A stretch of 64,000 bases of DNA from DASQUK01 sp963717085. GTDB taxonomy: Bacteria; Actinomycetota; Acidimicrobiia; Acidimicrobiales; VFJN01. Made by a program: the position numbers and the translations under genes. The DNA lies in contig CAVQVM010000024.1 of NCBI GenBank assembly GCA_963717085.1, positions 164,996-228,995 on the forward strand, read 5' to 3'. Below are positions 1-7,626 of the stretch, piece after piece. Each line of letters opens with the position of its first letter. Within the stretch, counting starts at the first letter, position 1. The notes under the pieces were generated by a model. The model was not told where the DNA came from and did not search any database. It saw only the letters and a program-made list of their open reading frames with translations.

Positions 1-1
1 G

Positions 2-355
2 GTCACCAGCAACTCCGATGGCACGGTGGCCGAACGCATGCGCCGCCGCCGCGTCATGCAGATCGGGGACGGTCCGGGCGTGCCCGTCGAGCACATCACG
101 GATTCCGGGGTCCTGGGCGTGGCCAAGCCCGATCCGGCGACGTTCCTGGCGACCGCCGCCGGCCTGAGCCTGCCTCCCGAGAGCATCTGCCACGTCGGCG
201 ACAGCGGCTGCTACGACGCCGACGGCGCGTCGGCGGTAGGCATGGTCGCGGTGCACGTCGATCCGCTCGGCCTGTGCAGCGGAGACCACCATCACGTCGC
301 CTCGCTCCCCGACTTCGCCGGCCGCGCGCTCGCGGCGCGTCCCGCGGTCAGATGA
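2..355 (+). CDS. HAD-superfamily hydrolase, 3' part only (cut by window start)
   Basis: The frame is open from base 2 and begins inside HAD motif II (residues VTSNSDG). It continues through a motif III lysine (VAKPDP) and motif IV (HVGDSGCYDADGA), which binds the metal in this family. The nucleophile Asp of motif I lies outside the window, so the substrate cannot be guessed. HAD enzymes of this type remove phosphate from small molecules in the cytoplasm. About 117 codons are visible and the C-terminus looks complete. A weak hairpin with a short T-run overlaps the stop codon. Confidence 0.8.
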   Translation, partial: VTSNSDGTVAERMRRRRVMQIGDGPGVPVEHITDSGVLGVAKPDPATFLATAAGLSLPPESICHVGDSGCYDADGASAVGMVAVHVDPLGLCSGDHHHVASLPDFAGRALAARPAVR

Positions 356-366
356 GCGGGCCTTTT
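341..366 (+). terminator. Weak terminator-like hairpin
   Basis: CCCGC (341-345) can pair with GCGGG (356-360), followed by CCTTTT. The stem is only 5 bp and overlaps the HAD stop codon, so it is a candidate only. Confidence 0.3.
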
Positions 367-387
367 CGTCACCCGACGTGAGAATTC

Positions 388-993
388 GTGGATGCCGAGC
401 CGTATCCTGACGGGCGCGTGGGGTTTGCCGAACGGTTCAGGGAGGCCGCGGAGGCGGCGCGAGCCAAGCTCCAGGAGCACGGCGTCCTGCAGGACGCCGC
501 TGCCATTCACGGCGTGCACGCGGTCGGCCCCACCGAGCACGACCTCGACACCGCCAAGCGGGCGATGGCGCTCGGCGCCCCCGACCCGTACTCGCTGATC
601 ACCCACGACGAGGTCGTTGCCCTCACCGGCATCCCCGTTGGCGGCCCGTCGCTCACCTACACCGACGACGACCTGGGCGTGCGGTTCGTCGCCGAGGACG
701 GCCACCGGCGCGCGTGGTCGTTCGGTGTCCATGCCGGCCACGCCGTCGATGCGGACACCCCGTTCGACCCCGTCACCTGGTACGAGTGGATGGTTGCGCT
801 GCTGGGGGCGGCCGAAGTCGTCCCCGGACTGGGCGACGCCGCCGTCTACCAGGATGGGATGCTGTACGTGCGCGGGGCCGGGCGCGCGTTCTACGTGCTG
901 ATCGAGGCCCCGGACGATTCGCCGGCCGAGCAGTGGGCGACCAACCTGGGCCGCCGCGTGTTCGACCGGTTCGCGTCGGGAGAGGCAGGGTAG
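388..993 (+). CDS. Hypothetical protein, 201 aa
   Basis: This is a complete frame starting with GTG, 32 bp after the HAD gene. The protein is acidic and soluble, with no signal peptide or membrane segment. The N-terminal half (RFREAAEAARAKLQEHG) looks helical and the C-terminal half mixed alpha/beta. I do not recognise a family and see no catalytic motif. Codon use matches the neighbours (G/C-rich third positions), which supports real coding. Its place between the HAD and MFS genes says little about function. Confidence 0.6.
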   Translation: MDAEPYPDGRVGFAERFREAAEAARAKLQEHGVLQDAAAIHGVHAVGPTEHDLDTAKRAMALGAPDPYSLITHDEVVALTGIPVGGPSLTYTDDDLGVRFVAEDGHRRAWSFGVHAGHAVDADTPFDPVTWYEWMVALLGAAEVVPGLGDAAVYQDGMLYVRGAGRAFYVLIEAPDDSPAEQWATNLGRRVFDRFASGEAG

Positions 994-1060
994 GGCCCTG
1001 ACGACTCCCGAGTCAGACGGTGACGCGGGGCTGGCGTTCGCCTCCGCCAAGGGGCGCTGG

Positions 1061-2521
1061 GTGATCGCGGCCACGGTGCTGGGTTCGGGCATCGCCTTCC
1101 TGGACTCGACGGTGGTCAACGTCGCCCTGCCCCACATCGGCGAGGACCTCGACACCAGCGTCGCCGGGCTGCAGTGGGTCCTCAACGGCTACCTGGTGAC
1201 GCTGTCGGCACTGATCCTGCTCGGCGGGTCGTTGGGCGACCTGTTCGGGCGCAAGCGTGTGTTCCAGACCGGCGTCGTCCTGTTCGCGCTGGCGTCGGTG
1301 GCGTGCGCACTGGCACCCAACGACACGGCGCTCGTGCTGGGCCGGGTTGCCCAGGGGGTCGGTGGCGCGCTGCTGACGCCGGCGAGCCTGGCCATCCTCG
1401 AGGCCAGCTTCAGGCCGGAGGACCGGCCCCGGGCCATCGGCGCGTGGTCGGGTCTGTCGGGCGTGGCCGCGGCCGTGGGTCCCTTCGTCGGCGGCTGGCT
1501 GGTCGACGCCGCGTCGTGGCGCTGGATCTTCCTCATCAACCTGCCGCTGGCGGTGGTCGTGGTCGCCATCGCCGCCCGGCACGTGCCCGAGTCGTTCGAT
1601 CCGCGGGCCGACCGCCGGATCGACGTGGCGGGTGCGGCGCTGGTGGCGCTGTCGCTCGGTGCGCTGAGCTGGGGGCTCATCGCGGCCGGCGACCGTGGCT
1701 GGGCGGCGCCCAGCGTGGTGCTCACGCTGGTGGCCGGCGTGGCGGCCATGGTGGCGTTCGTGGTGGTCGAATCCCGCAGCAGCCACCCGATGGTGCCTCT
1801 CGGCATCTTCCGCTCCGCCCAGTTCCGCGCCGCCAACCTCGTGACCGCGGCCGTGTACGCGGCCCTGGGCGGGGTGTTCTTCCTGCTCACGATCCAGCTG
1901 CAGCAGGTGCTCGGCTACTCGGCGCTCGAAGCGGGGGCGGCAACACTGCCGATCACGTTGCTGATGCTGACGCTGTCCGCCCGCTCGGGCGCGCTCGCCG
2001 CCCGGATCGGCCCCCGACTGCAGATGACGGTGGGGCCCCTGCTGGTCGCCCTGGGGATCCTGCTCATGACCGGGATCAAGGAGGGCGTCAGCTACTGGAC
2101 CCAGGTGCTGCCCGCCGTCGTCCTCGTGGGCTTGGGCCTCGCCACCACGGTTGCGCCCCTGACCTCGACGGCCCTGGGCTCGGTGGACGACCGCCACGCG
2201 GGGGTGGCGTCGGGCGTGAACACCACGGTGTCGCGTGCCGCCCAGTTGGCGGCCGTGGCGGTGCTTCCGGTGGCCGTGGGCATCACCGGCGACGACTTCC
2301 TGCGCCCGGAGACGTTCTCCGATGGCTTCCGCACTGCGATGCTGATCACCGCGGTGCTGGCGGCGGTCGGTGGCCTGATCGCCTGGGCGACCGTGCGAAA
2401 CCCCAAACCGGTCCCGGCGCCCGAGGCGGTCGCCGTGCCCGTACCCGTGTACTTCTGCGGGGCGGAGGGCACGCCGATGGACACCTGCCCCCGCTCGCCC
2501 GCGTCCCAGGAAGCGGCCTAG
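1061..2521 (+). CDS. MFS drug exporter, DHA2 (EmrB/QacA) type
   Basis: This is a proton-driven multidrug or metabolite exporter of the inner membrane with 14 predicted helices. Motif D1-like LDSTVVNVALP is at residues 14-24, motif A (GGSLGDLFGRKR) at 55-66 and the antiporter motif C region (SGLSGVAAAVGPFVGG) at 129-144, all in the order typical of the 14-TM DHA2 group. At 486 aa the length is normal. The usual N-terminus of the family extends about 10-20 residues further. The frame is open upstream to a possible CTG at 998 placed after an AGGG sequence, so GTG 1061 may be an internal start. The substrate is unknown and no local regulator was seen. It converges with larC 45 bp downstream. Confidence 0.9.
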   Translation: MIAATVLGSGIAFLDSTVVNVALPHIGEDLDTSVAGLQWVLNGYLVTLSALILLGGSLGDLFGRKRVFQTGVVLFALASVACALAPNDTALVLGRVAQGVGGALLTPASLAILEASFRPEDRPRAIGAWSGLSGVAAAVGPFVGGWLVDAASWRWIFLINLPLAVVVVAIAARHVPESFDPRADRRIDVAGAALVALSLGALSWGLIAAGDRGWAAPSVVLTLVAGVAAMVAFVVVESRSSHPMVPLGIFRSAQFRAANLVTAAVYAALGGVFFLLTIQLQQVLGYSALEAGAATLPITLLMLTLSARSGALAARIGPRLQMTVGPLLVALGILLMTGIKEGVSYWTQVLPAVVLVGLGLATTVAPLTSTALGSVDDRHAGVASGVNTTVSRAAQLAAVAVLPVAVGITGDDFLRPETFSDGFRTAMLITAVLAAVGGLIAWATVRNPKPVPAPEAVAVPVPVYFCGAEGTPMDTCPRSPASQEAA

Positions 2522-2566
2522 CGACCCCGGGCGCGGCGTCGGCTCCCCTGGCTTCGGGTGCCGGGT

Positions 2567-3838
2567 TCAGGCCGGTTCGCCGCCATCGCCGTTGCCGGCG
2601 CCTTCCGGCGGGGGGAGCCGGTCACCCTGGCGGCGGGCCTCGGTCTCGGCCAGTGACAGCACGTCCCGCAGCGGCCGTCCCCGCAGCTGGGCGACCCGCG
2701 CGGCGTCGTCGTGCTCGACCTTGACCCGGCCGGGGCTCACCTTCACCCGGACCGGAAGGCCGTCGACGTCCACCGTGTCGATCGTCCTGGCCGAGGGCCA
2801 GCGGTCGAGCGTCGTGCCCCGCAGCCCGAGGGTGCCGGTCTCCGCCATGAGCACCGCCGCCACCTGCTCCGCCAGCGCGGGATCGGCCAACGCGCTGACG
2901 GTGTGGGCGGGCCGCCCCTTCTTCATCACGATCGGCGTCACCCAGGCGTCGTGGGCGCCGGCCTCGAGCAGGGCGCCGATGGTGTGGGCCAGCACCTCGC
3001 CGCTGGCGTCGTCGACGTTGGTCTCGAGCAGCACCACCGGCTGGCCCGGTGCCCGTCCGTGCCGGCCGACGCCGTCCGCGTGGCCGGCATCGGCGGCCGC
3101 CAGGCCGACGACGACCTGGACGACGTTGGGCCGCCCGTCCATATCCCGCGAGCCGGCTCCGAACCCGGTGGCGGCGATGCGCATGGCGGGCAGCGGCCCC
3201 CACGACACGACGGTGGCGGCCAGCAGCGCCGCACCCGTCGGGGTGGTGAGCTCCACCGGGACGTCGACCCCGTGGGTGGGTGCGCCCCGCAGCAGGGCGA
3301 CCACCGCCGGGGCGGGGTTGGGGAGGAGCCCGTGGGCGGAACGGACCATCCCGGTGCCCGTCGCCACCGAGCTGGCATGGACGGCGTCGACCCCCAGGAC
3401 CTCGAGCGCAGCGGCGGTGCCCACCACGTCGACGATGGCGTCGAGCCCCCCGACCTCGTGGAAGTGGACCTGCCCGGGCGGCCGCCGGTGCAGTTGCCCC
3501 TCCACGTCGGCCAGCGCCCGGAAGGCGCCCAGCGCCCTACGAGTGACCCGCTCCGGGAGCCGGGCCTCCTCGACCATCCCGGTGATGTGCGACGCGGTGC
3601 GCACGACTGCCGACTCGACGACGTGGACGTGCGCCTTGGTGGCGGCGATGCCGCCCCTGAGCACGGGCTCGGCCTCGAGCCGCCAGCCGTCGACAGGCAG
3701 CCGCCCAAGCAGCTTGCGCACCTCGTCGAGGTCGGCCCCGGCGTCGATCAGCGACCCCAGCGCCATGTCGCCCGCGATCCCCGAGAAGCAGTGGAACCAC
3801 GCGAGGGTGCGAGGGTCGCTCGCCGCCGACCCGGTCAC
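2567..3838 (-). CDS. larC: Nickel pincer cofactor synthesis protein LarC
   Basis: LarC inserts nickel into the thiolated pyridinium dinucleotide in the last step of making the nickel-pincer cofactor used by lactate racemase (LarA) and its relatives. The N-terminal signature WFHCFSGIAGDM, an HFHEVGG-like segment (VHFHEVGGLDAIVD) and the C-terminal metal domain (NVDDASGEVLA, then VMKKGRPAHTV) are all present. At 423 aa it is a single fused chain; in some lactobacilli larC is split by a programmed frameshift. It follows larB on the same strand after a 178-bp gap holding an inverted repeat. No larA or larE is visible, so the client enzyme must lie elsewhere. Confidence 0.93.
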   Translation of the reverse strand: MTGSAASDPRTLAWFHCFSGIAGDMALGSLIDAGADLDEVRKLLGRLPVDGWRLEAEPVLRGGIAATKAHVHVVESAVVRTASHITGMVEEARLPERVTRRALGAFRALADVEGQLHRRPPGQVHFHEVGGLDAIVDVVGTAAALEVLGVDAVHASSVATGTGMVRSAHGLLPNPAPAVVALLRGAPTHGVDVPVELTTPTGAALLAATVVSWGPLPAMRIAATGFGAGSRDMDGRPNVVQVVVGLAAADAGHADGVGRHGRAPGQPVVLLETNVDDASGEVLAHTIGALLEAGAHDAWVTPIVMKKGRPAHTVSALADPALAEQVAAVLMAETGTLGLRGTTLDRWPSARTIDTVDVDGLPVRVKVSPGRVKVEHDDAARVAQLRGRPLRDVLSLAETEARRQGDRLPPPEGAGNGDGGEPA

Positions 3839-3892
3839 TGGAGTACCTCGACTCGTAACGGCCCCGAGGCAATAGGTTCCCTTGCTGGAAGG

Positions 3893-3961
3893 CCGAGGTC
3901 ATGGGTTCCGACGGCGGAACCCGTCGCCTCGGGCTCGCGCCGCCGGAACGCATGACCTCGG
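3893..3961 (-). promoter_or_regulatory. Nested inverted repeats between larB and larC
   Basis: An outer perfect 11-bp inverted repeat (CCGAGGTCATG at 3893-3903, CATGACCTCGG at 3951-3961) encloses a second perfect hairpin: GGGTTCCG (3903-3910), 4-nt loop, CGGAACCC (3915-3922). In the larB-to-larC mRNA this would fold into a strong structure. There is no T-run, so it is more likely an mRNA-processing or attenuation element than a simple terminator. Confidence 0.5.
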
Positions 3962-4016
3962 GCATCGGTGCGGGCGTGGACCCGCGAGCGGAGGGGCGCG
4001 GACGGGCGTAGCGGGC

Positions 4017-4754
4017 TCATTTGAGCATCCGGAGGACGGCGCAGGCGGCGCCGAAGCCGTTGTCGATGCCGACGACGGTGAGCCCGGCGGCGCAGGACGA
4101 GAGCATGGCCAGCAGCGCCGTGATCCCGCCGAAGCTCGCGCCGTAGCCGGCGCTGGTGGGCACGGCCACGACGGGGGCCGGGGTGATGCCCCCGACGAGG
4201 CTGGCGAGTGCCCCCTCCATGCCGGCGACGACCACGACGGCGTCGGCGTCAGCGACCTCGTCGACCGACGCCAGCAGCCGGTGGACCCCCGCGACGCCCA
4301 CGTCGGTCAGCCGGGCCGGCTGGACCCCGTGGGCGGCGAGGGTGACCGCGCACTCGTCGGCGACGGGCAGGTCGGCGGTGCCGGCGGTGCAGACGACGAC
4401 CCGCTCGGGGCGCGGGGCGGCCGGCCGCCAGCACAGCGTGGTGCCGGTGCGTTCGCCCCCCGGGTTGCGCTCGAGGGCGGCGTCGGCCCGGGCGTCGTCG
4501 GCGCGGGTGAGCAGCACGGGGCCGTCACCCGGAGCGCTCAGCAGCTCCTCGACGATGGCGGCGCACTGCTCTGGGGTCTTCCCGGGGCCGTAGACCGCCT
4601 CGGCCATGCCCTGGCGCAGCGTCCGGTGGTGGTCGACCCGAGCGAACCCCAGGTCGGCGAACGGAAGGCGCCGCAAGCGTTCGAGGGCGTCCTCGGTGGT
4701 GACGGCACCGACCTGTACGGCGTCGAGCAGGCGGCGAAGGGCGGCTTCGTCCAC
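4017..4754 (-). CDS. larB: Pyridinium-3,5-biscarboxylic acid mononucleotide synthase LarB
   Basis: LarB carboxylates nicotinic acid adenine dinucleotide and cleaves it to start nickel-pincer cofactor synthesis. The protein has the family N-terminal segment (FADLGFARVDHHR), VYGPGKTPEQ, and the C-terminal PurE/AIR-carboxylase-like core (VVVVAGMEGALASLVGGI, then PTSAGYGASFGGITALL). GTG at 4754 gives 245 aa, the usual length. The frame stays open far upstream but loses all similarity there. It is the promoter-proximal gene of a larB-larC pair and is divergent from the ROK regulator gene. LarE, the sulfur-transfer enzyme, is not in the window. Confidence 0.92.
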   Translation of the reverse strand: MDEAALRRLLDAVQVGAVTTEDALERLRRLPFADLGFARVDHHRTLRQGMAEAVYGPGKTPEQCAAIVEELLSAPGDGPVLLTRADDARADAALERNPGGERTGTTLCWRPAAPRPERVVVCTAGTADLPVADECAVTLAAHGVQPARLTDVGVAGVHRLLASVDEVADADAVVVVAGMEGALASLVGGITPAPVVAVPTSAGYGASFGGITALLAMLSSCAAGLTVVGIDNGFGAACAVLRMLK

Positions 4755-4840
4755 GTGACCAGCATGCTCCCGCGCCGGTGACGAGGGCGAACCGTTCCGT
4801 CCCCGCCAACCGTCCGCCACCCGATTCTGCGACGTGACGG

Positions 4841-4876
4841 TTGACACGTAGTTAGTTTGGATACTACACAAACAAA
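4841..4876 (+). promoter_or_regulatory. Promoter and XylR/ROK-like operator of the amino-sugar operon
   Basis: A TTGACA -35 hexamer lies at 4841-4846. It is followed by an imperfect palindrome, TTAGTTTG (4852-4859), 9 bp, CAAACAAA (4869-4876). The half-site TTAGTTTG is the one in the Bacillus xyl operator bound by the ROK repressor XylR (family knowledge). The palindrome ends 2 bp before the ATG at 4879, over the expected -10 region and transcription start. Autorepression by the adjacent ROK protein is inferred. There is no Shine-Dalgarno sequence, so the mRNA may be leaderless. Confidence 0.55.
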
Positions 4877-4878
4877 TT

Positions 4879-6024
4879 ATGGCGAACGGGACCCCGACAG
4901 CCCCGGCCCCCGGCGGCGGCAACTCCCCGTTCGCCCGCCGGGGCGCACCCCGGCGCAAGGCCGTCCCCCGCGACACCCGGCGACACAACCGCTCGCTCGT
5001 CCTCCGCACCATCTTCCGGTCCGGGCCCCTCAGCCGCGCCGACCTGGCCCGCTCCACGCACTTGACCCGGGCCGCCACGTCGGAGCTGGCGGCCGAGTTG
5101 TTGGCCGAGGGCCTCGTGGAGGAGCTGGGCACCCGGTCCGACCAGGGCGTAGGCAAGCCGGCCACGCTCCTCGGCCTCGTCCCCGACGCCCGCCTGACCG
5201 TCACGCTCGACCTCAGCGACGACGCCCGCTTCCGCGCCGCGCTCGTCGACCTCGGCGGCAAGGTCCTCGACCGCCGGACGGCGGCGCGGGACGGCCGGCG
5301 GGCCGACGCCGCCCTGGAGCTGGCCACCGAGCTCTGCGTCGACCTCGCCGGCGCCGCCGCCCGCCCCCTCCTGGGCGTCGGCGTCGGCAGCCCGGGCGTG
5401 GTCGACCCCGCCGGCATCGTCCTCGAGGCCCCCAACCTGGGCTGGCACGACGTCGACCTGTCCGCACGCCTGGCGCAGGGGCTCGCCGTCCCCGTCCACG
5501 TCGCCAACGACGCCAACGCCGCCGCCCTCGGGGAGCTCGGGCTGGGTGGGCCCGCCGAGCGCAGCCTGTTCCTGGTCAAGATCGGCCACGGCGTCGGCGC
5601 TGGGCTGGTGCTCGACGGCCACCTTGTGGTGGGCGACCGCTTCGCTGCCGGCGAGATCGGCCACGTGGTGGTCGACCCCGACGGCGCGCCGTGCGCATGC
5701 GGCCGGATCGGCTGCCTGGAGACCGCGGTGGCGGCGCCCCGCCTGCGGCGCGCCAGTGATCGCGAGCGGCAGGCGGGCGGCCGGCGGCTGGGCGAGGCGC
5801 TCGCCCCGGTGGTCAGCGCCCTCAACCTGCGGGAGATCGTGCTGTCGGGTCCCCTCGACCTGCTCGACGAGTTGTTCCGGGCGGCGGCCCTCGACGCCGT
5901 CCGTGAGCGGACCATGCCGGCGGTCGGCGACAACGTCGACATCCGGCTCAGCTCGCTCGGGGAGGACGACGTCCTCCTCGGCGCAGCGATGCTCGTTCTC
6001 GACCGAGAACTGGGCGTCGCATGA
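4879..6024 (+). CDS. ROK-family transcriptional regulator (NagC/XylR-like)
   Basis: This is a DNA-binding sugar sensor heading the operon. Residues 37-83 form a winged helix-turn-helix (RSGPLSRADLARSTHLTRAA). A ROK sugar-binding domain follows, with the zinc cluster CACGRIGCLE at 272-281. ROK repressors release DNA on binding a sugar or sugar phosphate; the downstream genes suggest N-acetylglucosamine, GlcNAc-6-P or a related amino sugar. ATG 4879 lies directly behind an XylR-like palindrome, so autoregulation is likely. The segment after the zinc motif is shorter than in many ROK proteins. It ends 49 bp before the binding-protein gene. Confidence 0.9.
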   Translation: MANGTPTAPAPGGGNSPFARRGAPRRKAVPRDTRRHNRSLVLRTIFRSGPLSRADLARSTHLTRAATSELAAELLAEGLVEELGTRSDQGVGKPATLLGLVPDARLTVTLDLSDDARFRAALVDLGGKVLDRRTAARDGRRADAALELATELCVDLAGAAARPLLGVGVGSPGVVDPAGIVLEAPNLGWHDVDLSARLAQGLAVPVHVANDANAAALGELGLGGPAERSLFLVKIGHGVGAGLVLDGHLVVGDRFAAGEIGHVVVDPDGAPCACGRIGCLETAVAAPRLRRASDRERQAGGRRLGEALAPVVSALNLREIVLSGPLDLLDELFRAAALDAVRERTMPAVGDNVDIRLSSLGEDDVLLGAAMLVLDRELGVA

Positions 6025-6073
6025 AAAACGCGACGGGCCGGGGGGCTCGCCGCCCAACGTTGTGGAGGACGAC

Positions 6074-7417
6074 GTGAAAGTAAAGACACTCGCAGCGATT
6101 GGGCTCGCGGGTTCGCTCTTGTTGGCGGCCTGCGGGTCCGACGATGACGACGACGCCACGGCTGAAGGCGAGGGTGGGGCCACCGAAGCCCCGGAGGCGC
6201 CGGCGACCGACACGGAAGCCACGTTGCGTCTCTGGCTCAACGCCAACGACACGCCCCAGCCGATGGTCGACGCCGCCATCGCGGAGTTCAACGAGACCTA
6301 CCCGAACGTGACGGTGGAGCTCGAGCGGCAGCAGTGGGACGGCCTCGTGGAGCGCCTGACCAACGTGCTGCCGACCGAGGACGGCCCCGACATCTTCGAG
6401 GTGGGCAACACCCAGGCCCAGGGCTTCGAAGCGGCCGGCGCGATGGTCGACCTCACCAGCTCGAAGGACGCCCTCGGCGGTGACGACCTGCTCGACAGCC
6501 TCGTCGAGGCCGGCACCTACGACGGCAAGTTCTACGGCGTGCCGCTGTACGCCGGTGCCCGCATCGTGGTGTACCGCACCGACCTGTTCGAGAAGTCGGG
6601 GCTCGAGATCCCGACCACGCTCGATGAGTTCGTCGAGGCGGGCAAGACGCTGCAGGCCGACAACGCCGACGTGCCCAACTTCTCCGGCATCTACTTCCCG
6701 GGGCGGAACTGGCACGCCATGCTGTCGTTCATCTGGGACTCCGGCGGTGACATCGCGGTCCAGGAGGATGGCCAGTGGGTCGGCCAGCTGGGCTCGGATG
6801 AGTCGGTCGCCGGCCTCGAGACGGTCCAGGACATCATGCAGAACGCCAACCAGGCCGCACCCGACACCGACGACGCCAACGACTTCGTCGACTTCTGCAA
6901 CGGCGAGATCGGCATGCTGATGGCCCCCGGCTGGAAGCCCGGTCAGTTGCTCGACCCCGAGCAGGGCTGCCCGGACACCATGGGCGACAAGATCGGTGCC
7001 TTCGCGCTGCCCGGCAGCGACGGCGAGGTGGCCCCCGTCTTCCTCGGCGGCTCCAACCTGGCCATCAACGCCAACAGCGAGAACCCAGAGCTGGCGCTCG
7101 AGTTCCTCAAGGTGCTGACAGGCGACAACTTCCAGACGGCGTACGGCGAGAACGGGCTGATCCCGGCACGCAAGTCCTTGCTCGACTCGGTGACGGCCGC
7201 CGCCGACGCCGCGCCCGTGGTCCAGGCGGCCGCGGACGCCCAGGCCGAGGCCGCCGGTGGGAACACGCGCTTCGTTCCGGCCAGCGAGTTCTGGGCCGAG
7301 GTGGAGGGCCAGCAGATCCTCCACGACATGGGCACCGCCATCTCCAGCGGCACCGACGTGCAGGAGGAAGCCCAGCGCGCCGACGCCGCGATCGTAGAGA
7401 TCCTCAACGGCAACTGA
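6074..7417 (+). CDS. Sugar ABC transporter substrate-binding lipoprotein
   Basis: This is an extracytoplasmic solute-binding protein of the family 1 (MalE/UgpB-like) type, which delivers sugar to the permeases encoded next. GTG 6074 follows a GGAGGA Shine-Dalgarno. Residues 1-20 are a lipoprotein signal with the lipobox LAAC, so Cys20 is lipidated, and an Asp/Thr/Glu-rich linker follows. The mature part has the usual fold signatures (TLRLWLNANDTPQ, then GPDIFEVGNTQAQGF and the C-terminal AYGENGLIPARKS). The length of 447 aa is typical. Operon context predicts GlcNAc, chitobiose or cell-wall amino-sugar uptake. Confidence 0.93.
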   Translation: MKVKTLAAIGLAGSLLLAACGSDDDDDATAEGEGGATEAPEAPATDTEATLRLWLNANDTPQPMVDAAIAEFNETYPNVTVELERQQWDGLVERLTNVLPTEDGPDIFEVGNTQAQGFEAAGAMVDLTSSKDALGGDDLLDSLVEAGTYDGKFYGVPLYAGARIVVYRTDLFEKSGLEIPTTLDEFVEAGKTLQADNADVPNFSGIYFPGRNWHAMLSFIWDSGGDIAVQEDGQWVGQLGSDESVAGLETVQDIMQNANQAAPDTDDANDFVDFCNGEIGMLMAPGWKPGQLLDPEQGCPDTMGDKIGAFALPGSDGEVAPVFLGGSNLAINANSENPELALEFLKVLTGDNFQTAYGENGLIPARKSLLDSVTAAADAAPVVQAAADAQAEAAGGNTRFVPASEFWAEVEGQQILHDMGTAISSGTDVQEEAQRADAAIVEILNGN

Positions 7418-7442
7418 CTATTGATCCGTTGAGGACCTGACC

Positions 7443-7534
7443 ATGACCGTGCTTCCGCGGGGGCTGCGCCCCCGGGCCCCATCGCCGCCCGGCTCCCTGG
7501 CGGTCGCACGGTCGGCCGGTCAGGAGCGGCGCTC
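7443..7534 (+). repeat. 92-bp tandem repeat, copy 1, encoding a 31-aa mini-ORF
   Basis: This is the first of two identical 92-bp units. It begins at an ATG preceded by a good GAGGA site (7431-7435) that looks like the original ribosome-binding site of the permease gene. The ATG opens a 31-codon frame (MTVLPRGLRPR...) whose TGA (7536-7538) overlaps the ATG of copy 2 as ATGA. The unit contains a GGGGGC-tgc-GCCCCC hairpin. Confidence 0.9.
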
Positions 7535-7626
7535 ATGACCGTGCTTCCGCGGGGGCTGCGCCCCCGGGCCCCATCGCCGCCCGGCTCCCTGGCGGTCGCA
7601 CGGTCGGCCGGTCAGGAGCGGCGCTC
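7535..7626 (+). repeat. 92-bp tandem repeat, copy 2, with RBS for permease gene
   Basis: This unit is identical to copy 1. Its own 31-aa frame (7535-7630) ends with a TGA that overlaps the ATG of the real permease gene at 7627. Each unit ends with GGAGCGGCGCTC, which supplies a Shine-Dalgarno (GGAG) 8 nt before the next ATG. CATGACCGTGCT occurs at the start of each copy and again at the permease start, like a 12-bp target duplication around an insertion. Confidence 0.9.

Noticed and set aside
4017..6089. Long minus-strand open frame (690 codons) covering larB and the ROK gene
   Set aside because: Only the last 245 codons resemble a protein (LarB). The rest is antisense to the ROK regulator and has the Arg/Ser-rich composition of a shadow frame.
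7443..7626. The 92-bp repeats as a CRISPR array
   Set aside because: There are only two units, directly adjacent with no spacers and no cas genes.
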